A stretch of DNA of 64,000 nucleotides, taken from a virus. How positions within the stretch are numbered: the stretch's first letter is position 1; each line of letters begins with the position of its first letter. The position numbers and the translations under genes were made by a program. The notes beneath the pieces were generated by a model. It saw only the letters and a list, made by a program, of their open reading frames with translations. It made no database searches and was not told the DNA's origin. The DNA lies in IMG/VR virus record IMGVR_UViG_3300025161_000004, positions 1 through 64,000 of that record. One strand, 5' to 3'. Below, one piece after another: positions 51,159-60,770 of this stretch.

Positions 51159-51791
51159 TTATTTTATAATTCCCATAACCTTTAAACCAGCGTAGCCGAC
51201 AGTATATGCATCACTTAAATCAAAGGATAAATCCTTTAGCTCTTTTTCACCAGTGACTTTATTTTTTTTATAAAACCATTCAACATTTGGTTCTAACTTA
51301 GCTACTTTACTCCAAATATATAATTTCTTATCTATATCTTTAGGAAATGATAGTATTTCTTTCACTGTACCACTAACTACTTTTTTATGTACTAATTCAG
51401 GACAAAATAATTTTCTAGATTGATATACAGTAATTAAGTATGGCTCAACACCAAAAACTTCGTTTAATATATAACAAGCAATACCATTAAAAGCAAGTAA
51501 TTTTGCAGTAGTATTAATATTAACTGGTGTATTTGATAGCGGTGCTTCAACAAAAATATTTTTTATTTCGCACTCATATGTTGTAGCAATAATCTCTTTA
51601 TATTTTTTTATGTGCTCCTTAAAAAGTTTAGCTTTATATAGATATCTATTTTCTTCAGGTACACTGTTATCTACCTTTAATTGGAGATGCTTCAATTCTA
51701 CAAGTTTACCTTTTTCATCCCATAATGCCATGCCAACATTAGTTGTTGAGATGTCCAACGACCAAGAAAATTCTTTCAGCATAGATCCCAT
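51159..51791 (-). CDS. RuvC-like Holliday junction resolvase
   Basis: A 210-residue protein with an RNase H/RuvC-type core: SLDISTTNVGMALWD (first Asp, about residue 13), IKNIFVEAPL (Glu, about 77) and DLSFDLSDAYTVGYAG (Asp pair, about 190-194). The order Asp, Glu, Asp/Asp and the length fit phage RuvC-like resolvases that cut branched DNA. It is encoded directly after a ribbon-helix-helix gene, with the stop and start overlapping. Confidence 0.75.
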   Translation of the reverse strand: MGSMLKEFSWSLDISTTNVGMALWDEKGKLVELKHLQLKVDNSVPEENRYLYKAKLFKEHIKKYKEIIATTYECEIKNIFVEAPLSNTPVNINTTAKLLAFNGIACYILNEVFGVEPYLITVYQSRKLFCPELVHKKVVSGTVKEILSFPKDIDKKLYIWSKVAKLEPNVEWFYKKNKVTGEKELKDLSFDLSDAYTVGYAGLKVMGIIK

Positions 51792-51991
51792 TACTTTTCA
51801 CCATGACCTTTATGTTCATCAATTAATTTTTGAAATCCTTTTGGATTATTTAAGTAAACCAAGATAAGGTCTTCAATAACCCCACCGATTTTCAAACTTT
51901 TTTCTTTACAAAACTCTTTGAATTTGTTATGGATATCACCATCGATTATTACCGACTTTGATTTTGTTTTTGTCATAACTTCATTTCCCAT
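51791..51991 (-). CDS. ribbon-helix-helix-like protein
   Basis: A 66-residue protein: basic N terminus, a strand KSVIIDGDIHNKFKEFCKEK and two helices (KIGGVIEDLILVYLNN), consistent with a small RHH-type DNA-binding fold. It probably controls or accompanies the adjacent resolvase. It has an AGTATTTATA motif upstream. Confidence 0.65.
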   Translation of the reverse strand: MGNEVMTKTKSKSVIIDGDIHNKFKEFCKEKSLKIGGVIEDLILVYLNNPKGFQKLIDEHKGHGEK

Positions 51992-52011
51992 TGTAATCCT
52001 TATTTATTATC

Positions 52012-52021
52012 TATAAATACT
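52012..52021 (-). promoter_or_regulatory. AGTATTTATA promoter-like motif
   Basis: Sense AGTATTTATA, 20 bases before the RHH-like gene start. Confidence 0.5.
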
Positions 52022-52070
52022 TTGGATTTTATAAAAAAATAGAGAAAATTGTATTTTTTTATAAAGCAAA

Positions 52071-52799
52071 TTAGAAGTCTAAACTAAACAAAATCGTTCT
52101 AAACTTGGTGGAATCCTTCTGTACAGGATAATTGAATTTACCTACAGCTAAAAGCTCATTATTATCGTTAAATAAACCAACTTCGCTAATGTATACACTT
52201 GAGACACCATCCCATGTAGGATTGGTTGTGGAATTATATTCCCCCAATGGTAATTGGATTGCAATGTCTGTAGTATAAACTGTAGCTCCAATATCAGTTT
52301 TAACATTACCAAAAAAGAATACTTCTTCACCAAAACCCAATTTATTGGTATCACCAGATAGTGATGAGGGAATATTTAAATAATCCAAATTATAAATTGG
52401 TGATGTATTAATTTGTGCAGATGTTATTTTAAAAACAGTTCTTTCTAATGAATTTTTTGTGATAGCAGCACCTACTGTATGATCAACTAATTGATTAGTA
52501 ACATCGATTTTTTTCCAGAATTGAGATGGTGCTGTTACAGTACTACCAGTACCATCAACAACTTGCACTATGGCATTTATCTTTGTAGCAGTCCACCCAG
52601 TTCCACTAGTACTATCCATATCATTTAAAAATGGAAATGAGTTCACTGGAAAGAAAAAATTCAAATCTTTACCATTTAAAGTATCAGTTTCTAGTTTCTG
52701 AATATAATTACAATGTAAAGATTCGTTTAGTCCTAAACTAGTTCCACCAGAAAATGGTGCTCCCTCAAAATTATACGTTAAAAATACTGTTTTAGCCAT
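52071..52799 (-). CDS. tail or fibre protein
   Basis: A 242-residue, beta-rich, Thr/Ser/Asn-rich protein without Cys clusters or membrane segments. It ends VYISEVGLFNDNNELLAVGK..KFRTILFSLDF. Phrases such as EVGLFN..N.LLAVGKF are typical of phage tail-fibre and baseplate-associated proteins. Position at the end of the tail block supports this. The exact role is unknown. Confidence 0.7.
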   Translation of the reverse strand: MAKTVFLTYNFEGAPFSGGTSLGLNESLHCNYIQKLETDTLNGKDLNFFFPVNSFPFLNDMDSTSGTGWTATKINAIVQVVDGTGSTVTAPSQFWKKIDVTNQLVDHTVGAAITKNSLERTVFKITSAQINTSPIYNLDYLNIPSSLSGDTNKLGFGEEVFFFGNVKTDIGATVYTTDIAIQLPLGEYNSTTNPTWDGVSSVYISEVGLFNDNNELLAVGKFNYPVQKDSTKFRTILFSLDF

Positions 52800-52803
52800 A
52801 TTT

Positions 52804-52812
52804 TATAAATAC
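52804..52812 (-). promoter_or_regulatory. GTATTTATA promoter-like motif
   Basis: Sense GTATTTATA ends four bases before the ATG at 52799, in the 21-base gap after the propeller gene. Confidence 0.4.
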
Positions 52813-52820
52813 ATCATCAA

Positions 52821-54059
52821 TTAAATTAGTGGTGTCCTTTGTGCCTTAATATCCCAAAAATGATTAGGATACACTAATGAAGTATTACCAGCAAAATTCC
52901 AAGTATCACCTGCATCAGTAGTAACCAATGTTTTTGTTAAACCATCAAAACTAAATAATGGTATTATACCATGTTGATTATCAAAAAAATCCATCACCTT
53001 ACCTTTGTAGATTGAAACCGATATAAAACCATTACCTGATGTATTAATATTGGTAGTTGTCCATGAAATACCACCATTTATAGATTTAGCTATCTTATTA
53101 ATAGTATTAGCACCGTTTGTACCTGCAATAATAACAATATTCTCAGATAACGCTTTAACTGCTGAAACTATCATATCTGAAGGAATTGTTACAATGCTCC
53201 ATGATGTTCCACCATTAATTGTTTTATATAGAAAAGTATCACCCACAACATAACCAATATTATTAAAGAATGATATATCAAGATACGATCTATATATAGG
53301 CATTACTGTTGGTGCTGTTATATTTGACCAAGTTAAACCACCATTAATGGTTTTAGCAATAACAGCACCACCACCAATAGCTGGGAACGTATTTATTGTA
53401 TAACCAGTATTAGCATTAACAAATTCAAATTTAGACATTGTCATATAAACACCTTTAGGAATTGGGCTATATAACAAGCCACCATTAATACTTCTATAAA
53501 GATATGTATCTGTTATTGGTGAACCTATTATTGATGTTGTTTCATTTATAGCAAAAATGGTGTTGTTATTTGCTTCTGCTATGAATGATATTGATGACGA
53601 TATGTTCGTCCATGTACTACCTCCATCTATCGTTTTATATAGTGTTCCGTTATTTCCAAGAACATATCCAACATTATTAACAAATGAGCTAGAAATTAAT
53701 GTGCGTGATGGTAATGTGGGTGCGGATAATACATTATTCCATGTACTACCGCCATTATTTGTCTTGTCTATCTTAGATGAAGCACCAACAATATAGTATG
53801 TTTTAGGTGCTATTGTTGTTGTCATGGCAGTTGTGGTTGTTGGTAACGCTGCCACATTTACTGGATACGTTACAGTTCTATTAGTATTATCACTAACAAC
53901 AATAAAATAATTACCAGAATTAACATTAGTGAATTCTGTTAATCCAGATGCGCTTAAATTAACAGTCTGTACAATATCACCATCGACAGTTGATTCTCTT
54001 AAATCTGCAATAAATGGTGGTTTGTTCCCTCTTATTTTAAATCGTATTATCGATGACAT
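52821..54059 (-). CDS. receptor-binding-type protein with BNR/Ycf48-like propeller
   Basis: A 412-residue protein. Residues 1-75 are an Ig/SprB-like small domain (FKIRGNKPPFIADLRESTVD...NYFIVVSDNT), then a T-rich linker (LPTTTTAMTTTIAP), then about 320 residues with repeated GGSTWNN/GGSTWTN/GGLTWSN/GGTSWSIV/GGISWTT blades. The Gly-Gly-x-x-Trp pattern repeats at 40-60-residue intervals, as in photosystem-stability Ycf48 and BNR beta-propellers. The end-of-tail position suggests carbohydrate or receptor binding. Confidence 0.8.
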   Translation of the reverse strand: MSSIIRFKIRGNKPPFIADLRESTVDGDIVQTVNLSASGLTEFTNVNSGNYFIVVSDNTNRTVTYPVNVAALPTTTTAMTTTIAPKTYYIVGASSKIDKTNNGGSTWNNVLSAPTLPSRTLISSSFVNNVGYVLGNNGTLYKTIDGGSTWTNISSSISFIAEANNNTIFAINETTSIIGSPITDTYLYRSINGGLLYSPIPKGVYMTMSKFEFVNANTGYTINTFPAIGGGAVIAKTINGGLTWSNITAPTVMPIYRSYLDISFFNNIGYVVGDTFLYKTINGGTSWSIVTIPSDMIVSAVKALSENIVIIAGTNGANTINKIAKSINGGISWTTTNINTSGNGFISVSIYKGKVMDFFDNQHGIIPLFSFDGLTKTLVTTDAGDTWNFAGNTSLVYPNHFWDIKAQRTPLI

Positions 54060-54063
54060 TATA

Positions 54064-55614
54064 TCACGAAATTACTTTTATCACTGGTTCTGTCTGACAT
54101 TCAGGTGTACCAGTATCTATAACTGTTATTTGATATGTATCGGCAGATAATCCAGTAAATACATTACTTTCTTGTATGATATTTACTGAACCACTTGTTA
54201 ATTTATAGAACAGCGAGCCAATATTACCTGTAACACCATTTACTATTATAGTGTTACCACTAACAATAACTTGATCATCATCAATTTCAATACTACATGT
54301 TGGACATAACGTAAAGTTAAATCCTGCGATAGGCTCTGGTAAAGTCCAATTTCTATTGGATTTATATGTCATTGCGAATAACAATTCCTGATCTTCTATA
54401 ACAAAAATTTTTAAATCATTAAAAACTTTGCCTACAACATTACCATCCTGATCAACCAAATTATGATAGACAGTATTTAAATTTGGTAAAATATCTCTCG
54501 ATGATGCATCCGATGTTAATGTTAGACCAATATTACCATCGGTTCTTTTATGCCACATTATTGTTGGTAATTCTAAAACTGGTGTTGATTCATATAATAA
54601 CTCACCATATTGATTTGATGGTGAATTATTAGTATAATGTATAATACCAATCTTCTTTATTTCTGGATTTAATTGCTGAATATACTGTATAAACCCACCA
54701 AAAGCACTGCTATAGTACTGTGAAATATTCCTATTCCCAACTTGTACACCAGCAATTTCTTCTGTAAACACTATACTCATATTCCATACAGGAACATCAA
54801 CAGTAGAACAATTACAGTTCTCAAGAAAAGTCAATACACTTTCATCTACAAAATCAGTAATATATGGCTTACCATAATAATTCTGAATCGAATCTCCAGA
54901 TACTAATCTGTTATTGCTATTTGGGTAAATAAATACACTTGAATATATTGGTGATCCTACATAATTATTAAAGTTCGGTAGATTTCTATCTACCTTTATT
55001 AATAGATTATTGTTGGCAAGTGTCCCACTTATAATATCTTCAATTTTATACCATAATGTTGCAACATTTTCAACTTTAAAATTAACAGTACCAGCACTTA
55101 TATTGGGATTAGCCCATTTAACTAAAATATAATCACCAATTTGTGGCTCATTAATATTTGCCACATAATTTGGTGATTTAATTAATGTCATATAATACCC
55201 ACCATTAATAGTACTAATATCAACCATAGCATCAGGTTGCTTAACGATAGTAAAATCATTCTTAAATGTAAAAGTGCTACCTGAACTATTAAAGAAACCT
55301 CTCTCAGTTGCAGTGTTTACAATAACACTTGTTACTGATGGTACACTATTTAATGGTGTATATATTGTATCTCCAGATTCACTGAATTCATTTCTTTTAA
55401 TAAAATGAATAAAATTTGGGTTAGCATCTTTGGGTCTTAAAATATTGGCAAAAAATGGATTAAAATTAATACTATTGTAAAAGCTATAATCTATCTCACT
55501 ATCCCCAATAGCCCATTTTGTAAAATTAAGTCTACCTTCAGCCAATGCTTTTCTACCTGCATTGGTTAGTTTTATATTAATGATTGTTGGATTGTTTTTT
55601 AATATAAACGACAT
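54064..55614 (-). CDS. baseplate- or tail-tip protein
   Basis: A 516-residue beta-rich protein. The N terminus LTNAGRKALAEGRLNFTKWA with IGDSEIDYSFY resembles the start of phage tail-collar-type proteins. The C-terminal 80 residues look like a SprB-like repeat (FTGLSADTYQITVIDTGTPE). It is probably a baseplate-attached fibre component. It is preceded by a GTATTTATA motif. Confidence 0.7.
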   Translation of the reverse strand: MSFILKNNPTIINIKLTNAGRKALAEGRLNFTKWAIGDSEIDYSFYNSINFNPFFANILRPKDANPNFIHFIKRNEFSESGDTIYTPLNSVPSVTSVIVNTATERGFFNSSGSTFTFKNDFTIVKQPDAMVDISTINGGYYMTLIKSPNYVANINEPQIGDYILVKWANPNISAGTVNFKVENVATLWYKIEDIISGTLANNNLLIKVDRNLPNFNNYVGSPIYSSVFIYPNSNNRLVSGDSIQNYYGKPYITDFVDESVLTFLENCNCSTVDVPVWNMSIVFTEEIAGVQVGNRNISQYYSSAFGGFIQYIQQLNPEIKKIGIIHYTNNSPSNQYGELLYESTPVLELPTIMWHKRTDGNIGLTLTSDASSRDILPNLNTVYHNLVDQDGNVVGKVFNDLKIFVIEDQELLFAMTYKSNRNWTLPEPIAGFNFTLCPTCSIEIDDDQVIVSGNTIIVNGVTGNIGSLFYKLTSGSVNIIQESNVFTGLSADTYQITVIDTGTPECQTEPVIKVIS

Positions 55615-55630
55615 CGTACAATATTTTAAC

Positions 55631-55639
55631 TATAAATAC
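55631..55639 (-). promoter_or_regulatory. GTATTTATA promoter-like motif
   Basis: Sense GTATTTATA, 16 bases before the start at 55614. Confidence 0.5.
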
Positions 55640-55649
55640 AATCTAAAAT

Positions 55650-56579
55650 TTATTTATAAAAATCTTTTAGGTGTGATAATTCATTAATTATTTGAACATA
55701 ATTATAATTGCATGTACCCCCTTTTATTTTAGAAAAATCCTCACCAAATGGCATCTTGTTGGTGTATTTTCCTTTGTAGAATTCACCTTTGCTATCGGAA
55801 ACTACTCCAGCGTTATGATAGATTTTCACTCTTTTCCAGTCATCAATACCCCAATTACACCATGCAAATTCCATATCTCTATGTACTACAGTTTCAATGC
55901 CATATAACCATAAATTCCATAGTAATGCCCACATATCTGCAGTCCATGCCTGTATGGGATGATTTGGACTATAAATATTTGATGTTTTTTTCATTAATTT
56001 ATATAAGGTAATCGAATCCTTTTCGCACTTTTCGAATAGTTCATAGTTTAATGAATTTTTTGGTAAAATATATTGTGCACCACCACTATTCATCTCATTA
56101 TTTTTAACCATATCAATATCGATACCAACAACATCACACATTAATTGTAATAATTCTGGTGATTTACTTTCAATATACTTTGCACCAATATAAGATATAG
56201 TATCTGAAACATATGCAGTATTTGGTTTTTCAATTATTGATTCCCAATCAAATTTTTTAGTGAAAACAATGTCGGAATCATGATAAAATATATCATGTCC
56301 ATCAATTAAATGATAGTGGTTCTTATATAAATCATATAAACCATAAAATCTCAGTGATGGTATATATGTTGTTTTATCATTTCTTTTATCTTTAATTAAT
56401 ATAACTCTATTACTATTTTTTATAATATATTTTTTCACATTTTTACTGACTTTACCAGTAATTAAAAACATAACATATGAATCACTTATATTATATCCAC
56501 ACTTTATAAATTGGTGGTCAAACACTTCGTGTTGCCATATAAAATATTCTGTTGCTGGTTGTATTGATAAAAATTTCAT
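55650..56579 (-). CDS. glycosyltransferase (GT-A-like)
   Basis: A 309-residue protein with DGHDIFYHDSDIVF, a DxD metal- and sugar-nucleotide site (about residues 94-107). It then has KNNEMNSGGAQYIL, a conserved acceptor loop, PIQAWTADMWALLWNLWLYG and a C-terminal His (KIYHNAGV). The pattern resembles GT-A enzymes that act on glycans. It sits between adhesin genes, so it could glycosylate the phage's own fibres, for example the Thr-rich proteins next to it. The acceptor is inferred. Confidence 0.75.
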   Translation of the reverse strand: MKFLSIQPATEYFIWQHEVFDHQFIKCGYNISDSYVMFLITGKVSKNVKKYIIKNSNRVILIKDKRNDKTTYIPSLRFYGLYDLYKNHYHLIDGHDIFYHDSDIVFTKKFDWESIIEKPNTAYVSDTISYIGAKYIESKSPELLQLMCDVVGIDIDMVKNNEMNSGGAQYILPKNSLNYELFEKCEKDSITLYKLMKKTSNIYSPNHPIQAWTADMWALLWNLWLYGIETVVHRDMEFAWCNWGIDDWKRVKIYHNAGVVSDSKGEFYKGKYTNKMPFGEDFSKIKGGTCNYNYVQIINELSHLKDFYK

Positions 56580-56666
56580 TTACTTAAAAAATTTAAATAC
56601 ATGTAAGCAATACACTAGTATCATATGGTGTATAATTTATTGTTGTATAGTTCAAGATTCTATATC

Positions 56667-56927
56667 TCATATGTCTGGTGGTTCTGTTGTTGTAGGCTCT
56701 TCAGTTGTTGTAGGTTCAACACAGTTAACTATAACTGGCTGATTGTATACATTACCAAAACCATCAGTTACTTTAATGTAATAGCTCCCGTTTTCAACAC
56801 CATAAAAAAAATATGAACCAATTGTTGAAGTAGTTCCACTCTGAACTATTTCATTTAGAACATTAAATAATTCATATGTATAATTAGGTATTCCTTTAAT
56901 GATTGTAAATGATATTGTAGCTGCCAT
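56667..56927 (-). CDS. small Ig/SprB-like protein with Thr-rich tail
   Basis: An 86-residue protein: a beta-sandwich-like domain (TISFTIIKGIPNYTYELFNV to NGSYYIKVTDGFGNVY) followed by CVEPTTTEEPTTTEPPDI. The domain is the SprB-repeat type also seen at the ends of neighbouring tail proteins. The tail repeats the linker of the next gene. Confidence 0.7.
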   Translation of the reverse strand: MAATISFTIIKGIPNYTYELFNVLNEIVQSGTTSTIGSYFFYGVENGSYYIKVTDGFGNVYNQPVIVNCVEPTTTEEPTTTEPPDI

Positions 56928-56944
56928 AATTTAACTATTTTTTA

Positions 56945-57571
56945 TTAAATACAAGGTACATCCTCACAATTAGAGTAACTAGTAACTCCAATAATAGAAT
57001 GTGTGGGTGACGAATATGTATCTTTTGCTATTATTAGACAAACCTCACCACTATACAGTGGATAGTACCCGCCTATAACTCTCGGTACACTTCCATCAAC
57101 AATACCAAATCCGTATGGTATACAAGATCCACAAAAATACAATTCAACACTATAATTCAATAATGGTGGTTCTGTTGTTGTAGGTGCTTCTGTAGTTGTT
57201 GTTGGTGCTTCAGTTGTTGTAGGTGGTTCTGTTGTTGTTGGTGCTTCAGTTGTTGTAGGTTCAACAATAGGATCACAAGTCACATTCACATTTATAATTT
57301 GAACAGGTTCGATACAAGTAGGATCAAAAAATGTTGAATCAAAAATTAATTGATTTTTTATGTCTAAATCAATAGTACCAATAAAATCTATAAAATCATT
57401 AAGTCTTTGAAGATATTCACTATCACTTAACTCAGATAATTGTATCGGAGTTAATGCCGAATAAGTATCAAATGAATCTAATAAGTTATACTCAGTAGTA
57501 GCTGTTACTGTAGTAATACCACTTGGTCTTATCTCAACACATTGTATAATATATCTTCTTTTATTATTCAT
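56945..57571 (-). CDS. adhesin-like protein with TTTEAP repeats
   Basis: A 208-residue protein. The N-terminal 105 residues are a polar domain, then about 35 residues of tandem TTTEAP/TTTEPP (residues ~107-141), then a Cys-containing domain (YFCGSCIPYGFGIV...CEDVPCI). Mucin-like T-rich stretches in phage fibres are flexible linkers and possible glycosylation sites. The DNA there is a tandem repeat, which can vary in length. Confidence 0.7.
   Translation of the reverse strand: MNNKRRYIIQCVEIRPSGITTVTATTEYNLLDSFDTYSALTPIQLSELSDSEYLQRLNDFIDFIGTIDLDIKNQLIFDSTFFDPTCIEPVQIINVNVTCDPIVEPTTTEAPTTTEPPTTTEAPTTTTEAPTTTEPPLLNYSVELYFCGSCIPYGFGIVDGSVPRVIGGYYPLYSGEVCLIIAKDTYSSPTHSIIGVTSYSNCEDVPCI
57170..57266 (-). 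repeat. coding tandem repeat (TTTEAP/TTTEPP)
   Basis: GGTTCTGTTGTTGTAGG/GGTGCTTCAGTTGTTG units repeat about every 18-24 bases. Related but shorter copies lie in the neighbouring gene at 56683-56720 and, in a looser form, at 53808-53850. Confidence 0.8.
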
Positions 57572-57582
57572 TTCTTATAAAA

Positions 57583-60500
57583 TTAGCTTGAAGTTATAAC
57601 TTCAACATCCTCAATAAATAGTATTGGTTGACTCACACAAACACTCGCATCTGCCCAGCTATAAATTGTTTTTGCTTGTTTAGTTTTAAATTCGCTACCA
57701 TCATCACCTAACCATTCTAATGATGGATCAAAATTTACACCTCTCTTGTACGTAAATTTTTGTCTAGTAAATGATGTATTTCTAATTAAAGTACCACCCT
57801 TTCTTAAAATTACAGTTGCAGGTAAAAGATCTGTAATGAATCTTTCAAAGAAAGTACTGAATTTTGCTATAAATGGAAATACATTGCTAAATGTATAACC
57901 ATTACTATGATAAAAATTATTTTCGGGTAAAAAACTAACTTTTAAATATTCTTCATATATTTTTAATACCGTAGGATAAAATCCACCATTATTATCTGTT
58001 ATAATTTTTCTTGTTTTAGCATTTATTAATTTTCTTGTAACCAATTCAAGATATTCCAAGAAACTTAATTCGCTTACATTTGGGAATATTAAATTTGATG
58101 GTAAAAATGAAGATTGTGTTCCTTCACCAACAACATAATATACGCCAATAACATCACCATAGTTTAGTGAAGCTGGTAAAAATATTTGGTATTTATTACC
58201 CGAATTAAGTGTAAAATCAGTCCCATTTTGAAGTGTTATACCATTAATTGTGACTTTTATTGATGCAATATCAATTGCTTCATAATTCATATTATATATG
58301 AACTTATTTATACCTGCGTTAAATGATAACTTATTAGATGAAAATGAATCAACTCTATGTACTTCAAACTTTTTATTTAAACCTTCATTATTAAGTTGTT
58401 CTATATATGATATCATTACAGTTGGATTTGACTGTAAATAAGTAACTAACGATGCGTTTTGAACTACAATTTTATCTTTTGTCGGTGCAATTATATAATC
58501 ACCAGTAAACAATGAAGTGCTTTTTGTTAGAGAAATACCATTTATAGTCAATTGGATATCACCACTATCACTGAGTGTGTAATTAGGTGGTAATGGTATC
58601 TCAACACCACTAGGTAATGCTGTGATAGTTGTAACGATATATTGAATTGAAGAATAATCACCACTCAAACCATTATATCTATCATGTAGATATGTTAATG
58701 TAATAACATCTTTTGAGCCATTACTATGCTTTCTCGCATATTCATTAATCAATTGTACAGTTGTGTTACTTAATTGTACATAATCAACACCCTTTTCTAA
58801 TGTTATACCATTAAAATTAACCTGAATATCTCCCAACGCTGTTTCGCCATTAATAACTGTAAACGTATTAGCTGACTCGCCATAAGTGAATGGGATATTA
58901 ATATATAAGTATGGTTTAGTAACTCCAGTAGTACTAATTGGATAATTAGTTAACTTATTATAAGTATATACATCGTATTCAATACCTCTTGCAGTATCAA
59001 GAGTGGCATCAATTTCTTTTGTATTAATAATTAATTTACTATCACGCTGAAAGTATGCAGGTGATGAATAATGTTTTCTCTCAACAAAACCTGCTTCTTC
59101 CCATGATTTTTTATTATCTACTATTCTATTAACTGAAAATCCAACTCTTCTGAATAAATTAATATATTCCTGACCACCATCAGTATCACCACTGATTTGG
59201 AAAAAAAAATCATTATTTTCTTTCGGAGCTATAGGATAACCCTGACTATTATATGGTAATGATGGTGCACCGATATCTTCTAGTGTTAAATTAACCCTAT
59301 TAGGATTTATTCTACCATCAACAGTATAAACATATTCTGTTATGTCAACAAATGGTTCAGGAATACCAATAAGTCTAAGCATTGATTTTAATGCTGCTCT
59401 AGTACCTTTTGATTTCCAATAATAATTTGTATTAATTATTATTCTTCTCCATAATTCAATATCAATTTCATATGGTAATCTAATTTGATTCTCTTCGGTT
59501 TCAAATTCTGAAAAAAATGCATTTTCTAAGTCTTCATCCGAAACTAAATTAACTGTATTCCACCCTAATGTTTTAGCTAGATTTTTAACTAATGTATCTG
59601 ATAAATTATTTTTCTTATTATAGGTTACAGTATTTGCATATGCAATTGCATCGATATATTGTCTGATATTATCAAATTCTCTACCATATATTCTAAGTAA
59701 TTTAGACATTTTCATCTCATCAGTCTGATCATATACTTTCAGAGATGTTGTTGTTAACAATCTATAAACTAAATCTGTTTTGAAACTATCATATAACTCA
59801 CCTAAATTCATTAAACTAACCAAATATTGTGAATATTGTGAGCTATCAATATCTATATTATACTGATCAAATGTTGTCCATATAAACGATCTCTCAGTAA
59901 AGATTGTATTACCATCATCAAGCAATACTGGTTCTTTAAATTCAGTAATAAAACCACTATTATCATCAGTTCTTCTTGATAATAAATGTTTCTGTAGTGG
60001 CTCTAATTTGGAATAGAATAAATTATATTGTCTCGGATTAGGTTTTATGTGATAATTAATGCTTGCAGTACTTGCAGTATTACCACTAATTTCAGGGAAG
60101 GGATTACCATTAACTTTGAATCTTAAAATTGGATCTTGTATAGTGTCACCAGTATATCCTAAAATATAATGTTTGTTATTATCAGGGTCACTACCTTTCC
60201 ATATAACATAATTCTGATATGATAAATTTAAATTACGTATCTCAGAATTATCTGGTGTTGCAAAATTATTTCTTGCAGTTACTATACCGAATTTATTATC
60301 AATATATTGTTTCGGTACTTCAAATGTGCTTATATTCGTTACTGGATCATAAATAAAATTAGCTATAGTGAAATTACCGTTTACAGTAATATTTTTATAG
60401 GCAAATAAACTCGCAGGGAATTTTTTTATAATTTCTTGAACAGCTACTCTTAGTATTTCTTTAGTTGATCCAAATTTAGCATAGGATTTTAAATCCGATT

Positions 60501-60759
60501 TGTCAAGATTTAAAACTACATTCGATGTTAATGATACAATTTGATTAGATTCATTTTCAGTTAACTTAAGATTTTCAAGAGTTATTGGTGTAACAAAAGA
60601 AGTGATTTTATTTTCATATTTGGTTATTTTTCTACCAGTAAAATTTGACTGAACAGAAAAAGCACCAAGACTAAAAATAGTTTGTGACGCATCATTAGTG
60701 AAATTACCACCAATTAAATCTGCATTTTGTCTTTTATTAATAACCTTTATCTTTGCCAT
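57583..60759 (-). CDS. large baseplate or tail protein
   Basis: A 1058-residue protein. A central segment (YDSFKTDLVYRLLTTTSLKV...IRQYIDAIAYANTVTY...LAKTLGWN) followed by ELWRRIIINTNYYWKSKGTR..LKSMLRLIGIPE matches the P2 gpI/TIGR02242 type of phage tail proteins that join baseplate wedge parts. The C-terminal half has several repeated beta modules (IQLTINGISL, VTINGITLQNG, VNFNGITLEKGVDYV). It is most likely the gp7-like wedge protein. The assignment is by motif and position. Confidence 0.75.
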   Translation of the reverse strand: MAKIKVINKRQNADLIGGNFTNDASQTIFSLGAFSVQSNFTGRKITKYENKITSFVTPITLENLKLTENESNQIVSLTSNVVLNLDKSDLKSYAKFGSTKEILRVAVQEIIKKFPASLFAYKNITVNGNFTIANFIYDPVTNISTFEVPKQYIDNKFGIVTARNNFATPDNSEIRNLNLSYQNYVIWKGSDPDNNKHYILGYTGDTIQDPILRFKVNGNPFPEISGNTASTASINYHIKPNPRQYNLFYSKLEPLQKHLLSRRTDDNSGFITEFKEPVLLDDGNTIFTERSFIWTTFDQYNIDIDSSQYSQYLVSLMNLGELYDSFKTDLVYRLLTTTSLKVYDQTDEMKMSKLLRIYGREFDNIRQYIDAIAYANTVTYNKKNNLSDTLVKNLAKTLGWNTVNLVSDEDLENAFFSEFETEENQIRLPYEIDIELWRRIIINTNYYWKSKGTRAALKSMLRLIGIPEPFVDITEYVYTVDGRINPNRVNLTLEDIGAPSLPYNSQGYPIAPKENNDFFFQISGDTDGGQEYINLFRRVGFSVNRIVDNKKSWEEAGFVERKHYSSPAYFQRDSKLIINTKEIDATLDTARGIEYDVYTYNKLTNYPISTTGVTKPYLYINIPFTYGESANTFTVINGETALGDIQVNFNGITLEKGVDYVQLSNTTVQLINEYARKHSNGSKDVITLTYLHDRYNGLSGDYSSIQYIVTTITALPSGVEIPLPPNYTLSDSGDIQLTINGISLTKSTSLFTGDYIIAPTKDKIVVQNASLVTYLQSNPTVMISYIEQLNNEGLNKKFEVHRVDSFSSNKLSFNAGINKFIYNMNYEAIDIASIKVTINGITLQNGTDFTLNSGNKYQIFLPASLNYGDVIGVYYVVGEGTQSSFLPSNLIFPNVSELSFLEYLELVTRKLINAKTRKIITDNNGGFYPTVLKIYEEYLKVSFLPENNFYHSNGYTFSNVFPFIAKFSTFFERFITDLLPATVILRKGGTLIRNTSFTRQKFTYKRGVNFDPSLEWLGDDGSEFKTKQAKTIYSWADASVCVSQPILFIEDVEVITSS

Positions 60760-60770
60760 CTATAAAAATT

